DNA of 64,000 nucleotides, taken from assembly GCF_003952465.1 (NCBI RefSeq), contig NZ_CP034448.1, positions 4,565,001 through 4,629,000 on the forward strand. Direction: 5' to 3'. This DNA comes from Mesorhizobium sp. M1B.F.Ca.ET.045.04.1.1. GTDB taxonomy: Bacteria; Pseudomonadota; Alphaproteobacteria; Rhizobiales; Rhizobiaceae. The notes beneath the pieces are model-generated. The model made no database searches and was not told the DNA's origin. It was given only the letters and a program-made list of their open reading frames with translations. Both the position numbers and the translations under genes were made by a program. Below, piece after piece: positions 50,674 to 59,153 of this stretch. Each line of letters opens with the position of its first letter. Positions within the stretch are counted from its first letter, which is position 1.

Positions 50674-51249
50674 ATGAGCACGACCATAGCGCCGCTTACG
50701 CCAGAGCGTTGGACCGATTTCGAGGATCTCTTCGGCAAGCAAGGCGCCTGTTACGGTTGCTGGTGCACGCATTTTCGGCTGACGCCGGCGGAGCGCCGCG
50801 CCAGCGACCGCGAGCGCAACAAGGACCACATCAAGGCGCGTATCGAAGCCGGTCCGCCGCCGGGGCTTTTGGCTTTCGAGGACGGCAAGGCGGTCGGCTG
50901 GATGCAGATCGGGCCGCGCGCCGACGTGCCCGAATGGAACAATCAGGGCAGGGGCTCGGCGCCGGTCGATCCGGCGGACGCCGGCGACGCGAGCGTCTGG
51001 GCGATCTCCTGCTTCTTCATCCGCGTCAGGGCGCGGGGCAGGGGCATCACCCATCGCCTCGTCGACGGCGGCATCGCCTTTGCCCGCGACAACGGCGCCA
51101 GGCTGCTGGAAGCCTGCCCGATCGATCTTTCGCGCGACTCGCGCTCGATCGGGCTGTTCGTCGGCTCGTCGCGGGTGTTCGAGAAGGCAGGGTTCGAGAG
51201 GCTTCTGGAGCGCAAGCCCGGCCGGCCGCTGATGCGGCTGGTGCTTTAG
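50674..51249 (+). CDS. GNAT family N-acetyltransferase
   Basis: This 191-residue protein has the GNAT fold with the acetyl-CoA loop RVRARGRGITHRLVDGGIAFARDNGARLLEACPID and the C-terminal SSRVFEKAGFERL strand-helix. The N terminus has CYGCWCTHFRLTPAERR, a Cys/Trp-rich block seen in one GNAT subgroup, followed by GLLAFEDGKAVGWMQIGPR. The target is unknown. GGGGAGA precedes the ATG. It is divergent from dinB with 77 bases between, and the next gene follows after about 100 bases. Confidence 0.88.
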   Translation: MSTTIAPLTPERWTDFEDLFGKQGACYGCWCTHFRLTPAERRASDRERNKDHIKARIEAGPPPGLLAFEDGKAVGWMQIGPRADVPEWNNQGRGSAPVDPADAGDASVWAISCFFIRVRARGRGITHRLVDGGIAFARDNGARLLEACPIDLSRDSRSIGLFVGSSRVFEKAGFERLLERKPGRPLMRLVL

Positions 51250-51351
51250 CGGCACGGGCTTTTGGCGTACAGTCGCCGTCTTGCGGCTGTAACGCTTGTT
51301 TCCTACCAGAAGCACGAAACGATTTTCGCCTTCCGAGAACGGAGAACCGAC

Positions 51352-52932
51352 GTGAAGCGTATTTTGCCAGTTGTTGCAGCTCTTGCGTTCAGCGTGCCTG
51401 CTGTGGCCCAGACGGTCGACAGCCAGGGCGCGAAGCTGCTCTCCGACAATCTGGCGCGCTATTTCGGCAAGCAAGTGTTCGATATGGGCGTGCTCAGGGT
51501 TTCGGCCGAAGGCGGTGCCTACAAAATTGTGCTCGACATCAAGGCGCTGGTCGATGCCCTGCCGGACCAAAAGCCGCTGAAATTCGACTTGGCGCCCTAT
51601 GCCTTGATTGTGAAGCCGCGCAGTGACGGATCATGGGACGTCGCCTCGGATTTTTCGCAAAGCATGTCCTTCGAATTCAACGGGCCGGAAGGTCCGCAAA
51701 GCATGCAATTCACGATCAAGGACGGCAAGGGCGCCGGCGTCTACGATCCGGGGCTTGCCGCCTTTACCAGCGGCACAAGCTCGATGGCCGGCATGACGAT
51801 GACGTCACGGGAAGCCAAGCAGCAAGCCGACGTCACCGCCGGCGCCGGCACCGCGACCATTGCGGCCACCAAATCGGCAAATGGCGGCGTCGACTTCACG
51901 GCGACGCAGAAAGTCTCGAGCTTCGTCGAAACGATCAAGATCGACGATCCCGACAACGGAATGAATTTTCCGATCACGCTGAGGACGCCGGAACTGTCGG
52001 TGGATGCGCACGGCAAGGGTGTGCGGACGAAGCCGTTGCTCGACCTGCTTGCCTTTGCCGTGGCCAACGAGGACGAAGCCAAGCTCAAGGCCAACCAGGC
52101 AGAGCTCAAGACGCTTCTGCAGGCCGCGCTGCCCGTCTGGGAAAGGATCGACGGCAACTACGGCTTCAAGGATTTCGAGGTGGAGAGCCCCGTCGGCAAA
52201 TTCGGGGCCAAGCAGTTCAGCACCGCGTTCGGCATGGACGGCGTCTCCCAGAACGGCAAAGTCGACTACGCGATCAAGGCCTCCGGTCTGACGATCCCGC
52301 AGCAGACGCTGCCCGGCTGGAGCGTCGCGCTGCTGCCGACGGATGTCGACCTCAACTTCGGCGGCGCCAACATCGATCTCGACACCATGGCGAAGAAAGC
52401 GATCGAAGCCTTTGATCTCAATAAGAATCCGCCGCTGTCGGATCAATTCGGCGACGCTCTGGTCGCCGATTTCCTGGCCAAGACGCCCAAATTCGTGCTC
52501 GGACACAGCACGGTGAAGAACGGCGACATCGAGGTCGCTATGGAAGGCGAGATGACGTTTCCGGGCAAAAAGCCGGATGCGACCATGACCGTCGATGTCG
52601 CGGGCTACGACAAGATCGTGCAGGCGCTGCAGGAGGGCGCCAAGAGCGATGAGCAAATGGCGCAGGCCTTCCCGTTTGCTTTGGCCGTCAAAGGTTTTGG
52701 CAAAACGCTGCCGGACGGCCGGCTGGAGTGGGTGATCAACACCAAGGCCGATGGATCCGTCACGGTCAACGGCGCCATGTTGAAAGGCGCTGATGCTGTC
52801 CAGGACGACAGCGCGGGTCAGGACGACAATTCGAACGGCGATGACGGCGCGAACGGAACGGACAATTCAACCGGAGGCGACGATTCGGACGGCGGCGACA
52901 ATGGCGGAGCAGGGGCAAAACTGCAGCCCTGA
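51352..52932 (+). CDS. Exported protein of unknown function with acidic Asp/Asn/Gly tail
   Basis: This 526-residue protein starts at GTG 51352 (GGAGAA five bases upstream) with a signal peptide (VKRILPVVAALAFSVPAVAQ) and is probably periplasmic. The large middle part is built of beta-type segments (KLLSDNLARYFGKQVFDMGVLRVSAEGGAYKIVLDIKALVDALP; SFVETIKIDDPDNGMNFPITLRTPELSVD; YKIVL-like strands). The last 45 residues are a low-complexity stretch of Asp, Asn, Gly and Ser that could bind calcium or act as a flexible linker. No enzyme motif is visible. I do not recognise a named family; the layout resembles large lipid- or barrel-associated periplasmic proteins. It is convergent with the HAD gene. 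Confidence 0.78.
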   Translation: MKRILPVVAALAFSVPAVAQTVDSQGAKLLSDNLARYFGKQVFDMGVLRVSAEGGAYKIVLDIKALVDALPDQKPLKFDLAPYALIVKPRSDGSWDVASDFSQSMSFEFNGPEGPQSMQFTIKDGKGAGVYDPGLAAFTSGTSSMAGMTMTSREAKQQADVTAGAGTATIAATKSANGGVDFTATQKVSSFVETIKIDDPDNGMNFPITLRTPELSVDAHGKGVRTKPLLDLLAFAVANEDEAKLKANQAELKTLLQAALPVWERIDGNYGFKDFEVESPVGKFGAKQFSTAFGMDGVSQNGKVDYAIKASGLTIPQQTLPGWSVALLPTDVDLNFGGANIDLDTMAKKAIEAFDLNKNPPLSDQFGDALVADFLAKTPKFVLGHSTVKNGDIEVAMEGEMTFPGKKPDATMTVDVAGYDKIVQALQEGAKSDEQMAQAFPFALAVKGFGKTLPDGRLEWVINTKADGSVTVNGAMLKGADAVQDDSAGQDDNSNGDDGANGTDNSTGGDDSDGGDNGGAGAKLQP

Positions 52933-52939
52933 ACGCTCG

Positions 52940-53593
52940 CTAAAGCCCCAGCGCGCTCGCGATCTTCGGGGCCGCCTCGCGCCAGTTCTCGACCGAGACG
53001 ATGTCGTCTGGCGTCGGCGGCAGGAAGGCGCGCAGCGAATTGTCCGCCATCAGGTGGAAGAGGTTCGCATCGGCGACCGCGTTGCGCGCCGACATCAGAT
53101 TGGACGGCTGGTCATCGACGAAGGCGACAGGCCTGCCTTTGGCGCCGCGCAGCTTGGCGATGGCCGGCCCTTTCGCCATTTCCGTGGTCAGCAACGGGTA
53201 GTTCAGGCCAAGCGCGTCGAGATGCGCCCGGCGCACGGCGCGATGCTTGTGCGGCATGGCGGTCAGGAGCACGATCTCGGCACGCTGGCCGAGCGTCGCC
53301 AGCGCCTCCGCGGCGCCGTCGGTGATGCTTTGCCAATCGGCCTGGACATCGAAGAAATCGCCGAGAAGGGCCGTGACCTCGGCCTGCTCGATCAGCCGGC
53401 CGGATGCCGTCTCGGCGATGTTGCCGGTCAGGCGGAAGGAGGCGAGCGTCAGCCGGAAGCCGCGCGTTTTCAGGAAATGCGGAAAGGGTCGGACGAATTC
53501 GAGCACGACATCGTCGACGTCGAGCACCAACAGCGGCCGGTCGTCGGCGGCCAACTCCTCGATCTGGCGCGTGGTTTCGGGATCGTCGCTCAT
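52940..53593 (-). CDS. HAD family hydrolase
   Basis: This 217-residue protein has the haloacid dehalogenase-type motifs. Motif I is LLVLDVDDVVLEFVRPFP (nucleophile Asp in DVDD), motif II LLTAMPHK, and the late motif IV-like VAFVDDQPSNLMSAR. It is probably a phosphatase acting on a small molecule. Its ATG overlaps the stop of the DUF3572 gene by four bases, so both are translated together. It ends eight bases from the convergent exported-protein gene. Confidence 0.85.
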   Translation of the reverse strand: MSDDPETTRQIEELAADDRPLLVLDVDDVVLEFVRPFPHFLKTRGFRLTLASFRLTGNIAETASGRLIEQAEVTALLGDFFDVQADWQSITDGAAEALATLGQRAEIVLLTAMPHKHRAVRRAHLDALGLNYPLLTTEMAKGPAIAKLRGAKGRPVAFVDDQPSNLMSARNAVADANLFHLMADNSLRAFLPPTPDDIVSVENWREAAPKIASALGL

Positions 53594-53892
53594 GTCGAGC
53601 GATCGTGATCGTCATTGCCGAGCGGCAGCGCCCGCAAGGCGTTGCCGATAGCGGCCGGCGGCGTGCCGGTCTCCTCGGCGAAGCGCAAAAGCGTCGGCTC
53701 GTGGGCGAGGATGAACTGCAGCACGCCGGCAAGGAAGCCAGGCTCTTCAGCCGCCCTTCTGATCGAATGCGCCTCGATGCCGGTGATTGCCAGGAAGCGG
53801 GGCAGAAGCTCCGGATCGGCGGCGACGAAGCCTAACGCCCTGACGGCAAGGGTTTCCGCCTCCTCGCGCATTGACGCTGCGTTTGCCATCAT
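53590..53892 (-). CDS. DUF3572 family protein
   Basis: This 100-residue helical protein matches the alphaproteobacterial DUF3572 family: EEAETLAVRALGFVAADPELLPRFLAITGIEAHSIRRAAEEPGFLAGVLQFILAHEPTLLRFAEETGTPP. The function is unknown. Family members often lie beside the divK/pleD region, as here, where divK begins 235 bases away in the opposite direction. It is the first gene of a two-gene unit with the HAD hydrolase. An ATG one codon inside is an alternative start. Confidence 0.88.
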   Translation of the reverse strand: MMANAASMREEAETLAVRALGFVAADPELLPRFLAITGIEAHSIRRAAEEPGFLAGVLQFILAHEPTLLRFAEETGTPPAAIGNALRALPLGNDDHDRST

Positions 53893-54127
53893 TACCTTTT
53901 ATCGGTGTGGATGTGAGTCTTTGCTCCGCAGTAATGGCAAGCGTCGCTTGCGGCAAGTCTCAGCCGCTTCAGCTCCTGCACCCGCAGATGGAATCCCGGC
54001 GCTTTTCCAACGTCCGGTTTCCGTTTCGTCAATGATATTGGCGTAGAGTGAAAAAGGGTTGGGTGCGATCCGGAAGGGACGCATAACGGCGGTCTTCGGC
54101 TTCGAAGGCGGTCGGGACGGGAAATTG

Positions 54128-54499
54128 ATGGCTAAGAAGGTCATGATCGTCGAGGACAATGAGCTCAATATGAAGCTCTTTCGGGACCTCATCGAAGCCA
54201 GCGGTTACGAGACGGTCCGCACGCGAAATGGCCTGGAAGCGCTGGACCTAGCGCGCCAGCACCGGCCGGACCTGATCCTGATGGATATCCAGCTGCCCGA
54301 GGTGTCGGGCCTGGAAGTGACCAAATGGCTGAAGGAAGACGACGAATTGCATTCGATCCCGGTGATCGCGGTCACCGCCTTCGCGATGAAGGGCGACGAG
54401 GAGCGCATCCGCCAGGGCGGATGCGAGGCCTATATTTCCAAGCCGATCTCGGTGCCGCGCTTCATCGAGACGATCAAATCCTACCTGGGCGATGCCTGA
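54128..54499 (+). CDS. divK: Cell-cycle response regulator DivK
   Basis: DivK is a stand-alone receiver that controls polar development and the CtrA pathway in alphaproteobacteria. The 123-residue protein is a complete receiver domain with the acidic pair VMIVEDNE, the phosphoacceptor Asp53 in LILMDIQLPEVSGLE, the VIAVTAFAMKGDEERIRQGGCEAYISKPIS switch region with Lys in KPIS, and no output domain. ATG 54128 begins the MAKKVMIVED family start. It is followed 21 bases later by pleD, the usual pair in this group. Confidence 0.96.
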   Translation: MAKKVMIVEDNELNMKLFRDLIEASGYETVRTRNGLEALDLARQHRPDLILMDIQLPEVSGLEVTKWLKEDDELHSIPVIAVTAFAMKGDEERIRQGGCEAYISKPISVPRFIETIKSYLGDA

Positions 54500-54520
54500 T
54501 GCCGAGCCGGAGCCTTTGAG

Positions 54521-55894
54521 ATGACCGCGCGGATCCTCGTCGTCGATGACATCCCCGCCAATGTGCGGCTGCTGGAGGTTCGGCTGCTGGCCGAATATTT
54601 CGAGGTGCTGACGGCCGGCAACGGCCCGGACGCCATCGAGACCTGCGAGAACGGCAAGGTCGATGTGGTGCTGCTCGACGTGATGATGCCCGGCATGGAC
54701 GGGTTCGAGGTCTGCAAGCGGCTGAAGAGCGATCCGGCGACCTCGCATATCCCGGTCGTCATGATTACCGCGCTTGACCAGGTATCGGACCGGGTGCGCG
54801 GCCTCGAGGCCGGCGCCGACGATTTCCTCACCAAGCCGGTCAACGACCTGCAGCTGATGACGCGGGTGAAGAGCCTGGTCCGGCTGAAGTCGCTGACCGA
54901 CGAGCTGCGCCTGCGCGCCTCGACCACGCGCAACATCGGCATCGAGGAATTGCTCAGCCGCAACTTCGCGACGGAAGACACCAAGCCCAAGGTGCTTCTG
55001 GTCGACGAGCGCAAGTCGTCGATCGAGCGCATCCGGAAGATGCTGCGCGGCAGCGCCGAGCTCGATGTCGCGACCGATCCGAATGCCGGCTTCTTCCAGG
55101 CCGCCGAAACAGCCTATGAGTGCGTGCTGATCTCGACGGCTTTCGCCGACTTCGATGCGCTGAGACTCTGTTCGCAACTGCGCTCGCTCGATCGCACCCG
55201 CTTCCTGCCGATCATCCTTTTGGCCGACGAGGGCGAGGAGGGCCGGATCATCCGCGGCCTCGAACTCGGCATCAACGACTATCTGACACGGCCGATCGAC
55301 CAGCACGAGCTGACGGCGCGCCTGCGCACGCAGGTGCGGCGCAAGCGCTACAACGACCAGCTGCGCGCCAGCGTTACCCAGACGATCGAGATGGCGGTGA
55401 CCGACGGACTGACCGGTCTGCACAACCGCCGCTACCTCGACAGCCACCTGCAGACACTGTTCGACCGCGCTGTGGCGCGGCGGCGACCGCTGTCGGTAAT
55501 GATCACCGATCTCGACCGCTTCAAATCCATCAACGACGCCCACGGCCATGATGGCGGCGACGACGTGCTGCGCGAATTCGCCAGGCGGCTGCGCAAGAAC
55601 GTGCGCGGCATCGATCTCGCCTGCCGGTTCGGCGGCGAGGAGTTCGTCGTGGTCATGCCGGACACCGATGGGCTGATTGCCGAGAAGGTGGCCGAACGCA
55701 TCCGTGCCGAGATCGCACAGCTGCCATTTGCAATCGGAACCGAAGGGAAGACGATTGAAGTGACAGTCAGCGTGGGCGTGTCATCGGTGCTGAAAGGAGC
55801 CGATACGGTCGCGGCGCTGATGAAGCGTGCCGACCTTGCGCTCTACGAGGCCAAGAGCGGCGGCCGCAACCGGGTTGTCGCCAAGGCCGCCTAA
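54521..55894 (+). CDS. pleD: Response regulator/diguanylate cyclase PleD
   Basis: PleD makes cyclic di-GMP at the differentiating cell pole after phosphorylation. The 457-residue protein has a first receiver with Asp53 (VVLLDVMMPGMDGFEV). A second, adaptor receiver lacks a phosphoacceptor Asp at the equivalent site (YECVLISTAFADFD). The GGDEF domain follows, with active site CRFGGEEFVVVMPDTD (about residue 370) and the I-site Arg-Gly-Ile-Asp just upstream, so product inhibition should be intact. It completes the divK-pleD operon. Its TAA stop codon is the first three bases of a two-hairpin repeat unit. Confidence 0.96.
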   Translation: MTARILVVDDIPANVRLLEVRLLAEYFEVLTAGNGPDAIETCENGKVDVVLLDVMMPGMDGFEVCKRLKSDPATSHIPVVMITALDQVSDRVRGLEAGADDFLTKPVNDLQLMTRVKSLVRLKSLTDELRLRASTTRNIGIEELLSRNFATEDTKPKVLLVDERKSSIERIRKMLRGSAELDVATDPNAGFFQAAETAYECVLISTAFADFDALRLCSQLRSLDRTRFLPIILLADEGEEGRIIRGLELGINDYLTRPIDQHELTARLRTQVRRKRYNDQLRASVTQTIEMAVTDGLTGLHNRRYLDSHLQTLFDRAVARRRPLSVMITDLDRFKSINDAHGHDGGDDVLREFARRLRKNVRGIDLACRFGGEEFVVVMPDTDGLIAEKVAERIRAEIAQLPFAIGTEGKTIEVTVSVGVSSVLKGADTVAALMKRADLALYEAKSGGRNRVVAKAA

Positions 55895-56101
55895 AGCGCG
55901 TCGCTATCCTTCAGATCGCTGGATGCACTTTAGGTTTGATTTTACGCACACCTTTGTCCCGAAACCGGTTCCCACTTTCGGGAGACATGCTTTTGAAGCG
56001 CGTTGCGCTGAAACGGATTCAGGCGACGCGTCTTAGGCCTTTTGATTTATGCATGCCGTTTTCTCAAAGCCGCCACATACTTTTGAGCGATATGCATTGT
56101 A
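55892..56101 (+). repeat. Two tandem units of two-hairpin repeat family 2
   Basis: The first unit (55892 to about 55990) and the second (about 55994-56101) each have the family 2 layout: an AAGCGCGT palindrome, a short linker and a second hairpin. The loops are AACCGGTTCCCACTTT and AAGCCGCCACATACTTT. The first unit is diverged in hairpin 1. The second unit keeps the GCTGAAACGGATTCAGGC core of the copy at 11026-11129. The first base of the unit is the T of the pleD stop codon. Confidence 0.8.
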
Positions 56102-56845
56102 GAGGCAGCTAATATCCGGTCATCCGGCAAGGTTAGGAATTTACCTTAACCCAAGCGATTCGCGAGCCGTGGTTAAGAAATGGTTGATTTTCATACGTTC
56201 TTGCGCAAATCTGCTTCGCATAGACCGAAGACGAAGCCGGCACGAGGGTAGACTGCCCGGCTCGATCCGAAAAATACCCCATGATGCTCAGGTCCGCCGC
56301 ATCTCCTGGGTCCGTGGGGTCGGCCGGCCGGCGCTGGCACATAGTGGCCTCCTCGTACCGCTGCCAACCGCCGACCGGCCCCCTTTTTTCCAAAAGATGA
56401 CGTCAGGCTCCAGCCAAAGTCCGGTATCCGGGCCTTCGGAGACTTGAAGCCAAACGCGCCGTTGTCGACGGGCGTTGTGAAGAATTGCCCGATCGGATCG
56501 ATCGCAAGGCCGCGCGGGATCGTGCCCTGGTCGCTGCCGAGCAGCAATTCCGCTGGTAGGAGCCGGGCAGCCTCACGCCCTCTTAGAGCTTGAGCGCGAC
56601 ATCGACCGAGCCCTTCGACCCGCACCACCCGACCGGCCCCGAACCAGGCATCCCGCTGATATCGGACCACTCACAGTGTGGCGTTGAGCCAGTCGCCGTC
56701 GAGATGCGGGTGACACGGGAAATCTAGGCTTCCGCAAGCCGGCTAATTTTTTGATCCACGTCAATAAAGGCTGTGTCCGTCTCTCTATAATGATCAACTA
56801 AATTAGAAAGCAAAAACGGAGGGGGTAAAGGGAAGGAGACAATCG
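56102..56845. other. Gene-poor stretch; possible decayed sequence on the minus strand
   Basis: About 740 bases are without a confident gene. On the minus strand two overlapping open frames (56191-56670 and 56133-56393) have protein-like pieces on either side of a run of A then G (about 56386-56397): IPRGLAIDPIGQFFTTPVDNGAFGFKSP upstream and LSIMGYFSDRAGQSTLVPASSS downstream. They could be halves of one frameshifted gene, but no family is recognised. TTAA-containing motifs near 56150-56180 are of unclear meaning. Confidence 0.35.
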
Positions 56846-57487
56846 ATGGAAATCACCACTCGCGATCTGATGACGGTGCTGCATGGAATGGGTTTCGGCG
56901 CCCTTTTCATGCTCGCATTTTCCGGCGCCATTGCCGGTCTCTATAGAATGTCAGCACCAGGGGCGCCGCCAATGAGCACAAGGGAACAGTCGCTGCTCAA
57001 CTTTTGGCTTGTTGCGATGGTGGTTCTCTCCTGGCTCACTGTGTTCTCCGGCGCCTACAGCGTCTATCCATGGTATCGCGCCGTTCCACCGGCCGGGGTG
57101 ACCGATCTTTCGAGCTATCCGCGGAGCCTTCTCCTGTCGAGCCCGAGAACATCTGAGTGGCATTCTCTCGGCATGGAATGGAAAGAGCATGTCGCTTGGC
57201 TGGCGCCAATAGCAATGACCATGGTGGCCTATGTCACCATGAAGTACGGACGAGCGATCGTTCAACACCGGAGCATGCGCATCTCGGTGCTGGCCTTTGC
57301 GGTCGCGGCCTTCTTCGCGACGGGCGCAGCCGGTGCGCTGGGTGCGTTCCTCAACAAATACGCTCCCGTCCGCGGTGGCCAATCGATCGTATTGATACAA
57401 GGAGAGCAGCCGGAGGGAGCGCAAGCACCAGCCCAAACACCTGGAGTGCAGCCATCGGCCGCGCAGCCTGAAGGAGAACAGCCATGA
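56846..57487 (+). CDS. Membrane protein of unknown function (first of a pair)
   Basis: This 213-residue protein has three or four hydrophobic segments: GFGALFMLAFSGAIAGLYRM, NFWLVAMVVLSWLTVFSGAYSVYPWY, WLAPIAMTMVAYVTMKYG and ISVLAFAVAAFFATGAAGALGAFL. A Gln/Pro/Ala/Glu-rich tail of about 35 residues follows. Several His, Trp and Tyr residues lie near the membrane edges, which is compatible with a heme- or quinone-associated protein, but there is no diagnostic motif. GGAGGGGG and GGAAGGAG precede the ATG. It overlaps the next gene by four bases, so the two form a unit. Confidence 0.78.
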   Translation: MEITTRDLMTVLHGMGFGALFMLAFSGAIAGLYRMSAPGAPPMSTREQSLLNFWLVAMVVLSWLTVFSGAYSVYPWYRAVPPAGVTDLSSYPRSLLLSSPRTSEWHSLGMEWKEHVAWLAPIAMTMVAYVTMKYGRAIVQHRSMRISVLAFAVAAFFATGAAGALGAFLNKYAPVRGGQSIVLIQGEQPEGAQAPAQTPGVQPSAAQPEGEQP

Positions 57488-57861
57488 CCATTTCGCAGAA
57501 GCCGGTCGTCGGCCAAAGTCAACCCGTGGAAACGATCCCTGAAAGCATACCCAATGGTCCCGGGGCGGCAGCCATTCTGGCTGCAGGCATCGGTTGCGCC
57601 GCCATCGGCATCCTGGCTCTCGCCGGCGACGCATCGAAGGCCATCAACAGCTTGCTGACCTTCTACAAGCCGTCAGGAGCACTTTCCGGGGTAACGACCG
57701 TCGCCATCATCGTCTGGCTGGTGGCGTGGTTCATCTTCGCCCGGCGTTGGGGATACAAGACAGTGGCAATGGGCAGGGTCAATGTCGCCGCGTTTGCGCT
57801 GCTCCTTGTCGGGATTCTCCTCACCTTCCCACCGATCATGGATTTCCTGCAAGGGAAGTAG
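57484..57861 (+). CDS. Membrane protein of unknown function (second of a pair)
   Basis: This 125-residue protein has three hydrophobic segments: GAAAILAAGIGCAAIGILALAGD, VTTVAIIVWLVAWFIFARRWG and VNVAAFALLLVGILLTFPPIMDFL. It starts inside the end of the preceding gene (ATGA overlap). The pair is not linked to a recognisable enzyme gene on either side. It converges with rpmG, and the rpmG terminator lies between them. Confidence 0.75.
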   Translation: MTISQKPVVGQSQPVETIPESIPNGPGAAAILAAGIGCAAIGILALAGDASKAINSLLTFYKPSGALSGVTTVAIIVWLVAWFIFARRWGYKTVAMGRVNVAAFALLLVGILLTFPPIMDFLQGK

Positions 57862-57915
57862 GGAGCCAAGCCAGCGGTACCTGCTTAGGTTGCCGCGAAT
57901 CACAAATGCCGCCAA

Positions 57916-57944
57916 ACAAAAACGCCGCCCGAGTGGGCGGCGTT
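57916..57944 (-). terminator. Rho-independent terminator of rpmG
   Basis: Read on the minus strand, AACGCCGCCC and GGGCGGCGTT form a perfect 10-bp stem (57921-57930 with 57935-57944) around a 4-base loop, followed by TTTTTGTTT. It lies 24 bases after the rpmG stop. Confidence 0.9.
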
Positions 57945-57967
57945 TCGGCATTTCAGGATGAACCAGA

Positions 57968-58135
57968 TTACTTGATCTTGGTTTCCTTGAATTCGACGTG
58001 CTTCTTGGCGACCGGGTCGTACTTGCGGAACGACAGCTTGTCCGTCTTGGTGCGGCTGTTCTTGCTGGTCACGTAGAAGAAACCGGTGTCGGCGGTCGAC
58101 AGAAGCTTGATCTTGATGTTTGCGGCTTTGGCCAT
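57968..58135 (-). CDS. rpmG: 50S ribosomal protein L33
   Basis: L33 is a small zinc-free or zinc-binding protein of the large ribosomal subunit. The 55-residue protein reads MAKAANIKIKLLSTADTGFF and then TSKNSRTKTDKLSFRKYDPVAKKHVEFKETKIK in three clearly matching blocks; it is the cysteine-free type. The ATG at 58135 and TAA at 57968 give the standard length. A strong terminator follows. It is unusual only in being short enough to be missed by length-filtered gene callers. Confidence 0.97.
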   Translation of the reverse strand: MAKAANIKIKLLSTADTGFFYVTSKNSRTKTDKLSFRKYDPVAKKHVEFKETKIK

Positions 58136-58292
58136 GATGTTCGTCCGTTAATGTTCGTGGAGTTTTGGCCGCTGGAGCACGGGGAAAACACCCGGACGCG
58201 GGAAACTTGGCGCGACACATAAAGAACGCGCCCGGAAAGTCAAGCCCGAGGGCTCTCGGGCGGTGTCTTGGCTTCGAGTGCCGAGCCTTAGC

Positions 58293-58655
58293 TCATGGGA
58301 GAATCGACGGCTGATCGATCACCCACAGCCATGTTCCGTCACCTTGCCGGCGGGCAATTTCCACAGTCACGGTACCATCGTGAAGGCGCGTGGAAGTGAA
58401 CGCCAGATCTCCGTTGACGATAGCCGGGCGCTGATCACCAAGCTCAAACCTCTGCCCGGCTGCCACCAACTCAGCGTAGAACGCGCGGATAGCATCCCTG
58501 CCGCGGGCCAGCTGTCCGCCGCCGATATCGAGGACGGCATCGGGCTCGTAGAGGGCCGCCATTCCTTCGGCGTCTCCCGCCTGCTCGCGAGAAACCAACA
58601 ACCGCGCCAGGTCCTGAGGATCGCGCGCCGGCACGCGGTCTGCCTCGTCATTCAT
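58293..58655 (-). CDS. SnoaL/NTF2-like fold protein
   Basis: This 120-residue protein has the NTF2-like cone fold pattern of SnoaL-type proteins: LVSREQAGDAEGMAALYEPDAVLDIGGGQLARGRDAIRAFYAEL at the N terminus and strands IVNGDLAFTSTRLHDGTVTVEIARRQGDGTWLWVIDQPSILP at the end. Such proteins are enzymes or binding modules with varied roles, and no catalytic residues can be assigned here. ATG 58655 is preferred because GGAGGAAG lies six bases upstream of it. The same-strand gene upstream is the Nif3-like domain gene. Confidence 0.82.
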   Translation of the reverse strand: MNDEADRVPARDPQDLARLLVSREQAGDAEGMAALYEPDAVLDIGGGQLARGRDAIRAFYAELVAAGQRFELGDQRPAIVNGDLAFTSTRLHDGTVTVEIARRQGDGTWLWVIDQPSILP

Positions 58656-58691
58656 AGGCAACTTCCTCCGGCGGCGAACTCGGCTCCGATG

Positions 58692-59153
58692 TCACTCGGC
58701 GGCTATCGTTTCCGGGCGCGGCGCGGTCTTCCAGTCGCCTGTCGTGTTCCACCAACGGTTCGGATTGGCGCGGTCGTCGAGGCCCTTGGAACGGCTGGTC
58801 AGCAGCGGCTGGATGCGGATGACCGGCTCCTGATAGGAGTGAGCCTGGAATATGGCCTCGACGACGCGCGCGGCAAGCCCCTGGTCGTCGGGCAGTTCGA
58901 ACGACACCTCGACCGTGCCCGGCCGCCGGCGCAATTCGATCTCGGCGCCCGCGGCAGCGCCTTCCAGCGGCCGGTAGCGCTCTATGCCTTGCGCCGACTG
59001 GTAGGCGTTGCCGTCATATTCGCCCATGCGCAGCGGCGCGATCGCCACCACGGCCTCCATGATGCGCTCGACATCGGCAGCCGGCGCCTGGAAGGTGACG
59101 AGCAGAAGCAGTTCCATCCTGAGGGATTTGGTTTCAAAGCCGCTGTCGATCAT
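58692..59153 (-). CDS. Nif3/YqfO-type PII-like single-domain protein (putative)
   Basis: This 153-residue protein contains one alpha/beta domain. It runs MELLLLVTFQAPAADVERIMEAVVAIAPLRMGEYDGNAYQSAQGIERYRPLEGA and continues VEVSFELPDDQGLAARVVEAIFQAHSYQEPVIRIQPL. This resembles the PII-like domain inserted in Nif3/YqfO proteins, with the G-x-Y-x3-x-F/Y-x-G-x-G-x-F/Y-x-P-x2-GA loop and the AHxYEEP-like AHSYQEP. Here the domain stands alone without the metal-hydrolase Nif3 core. The function is unknown, perhaps ligand sensing. ATG 59153 follows the last plausible start. It is upstream of the SnoaL gene on the same strand. Confidence 0.6.
   Translation of the reverse strand: MIDSGFETKSLRMELLLLVTFQAPAADVERIMEAVVAIAPLRMGEYDGNAYQSAQGIERYRPLEGAAAGAEIELRRRPGTVEVSFELPDDQGLAARVVEAIFQAHSYQEPVIRIQPLLTSRSKGLDDRANPNRWWNTTGDWKTAPRPETIAAE

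Noticed and set aside
56148..56182. TTAA-N7-TTGA, similar to a CtrA box
   Set aside because: One base deviates from TTAA-N7-TTAA and it lies about 670 bases from the next start codon; such matches are expected by chance. A looser match near 7727-7745 was dropped for the same reason.
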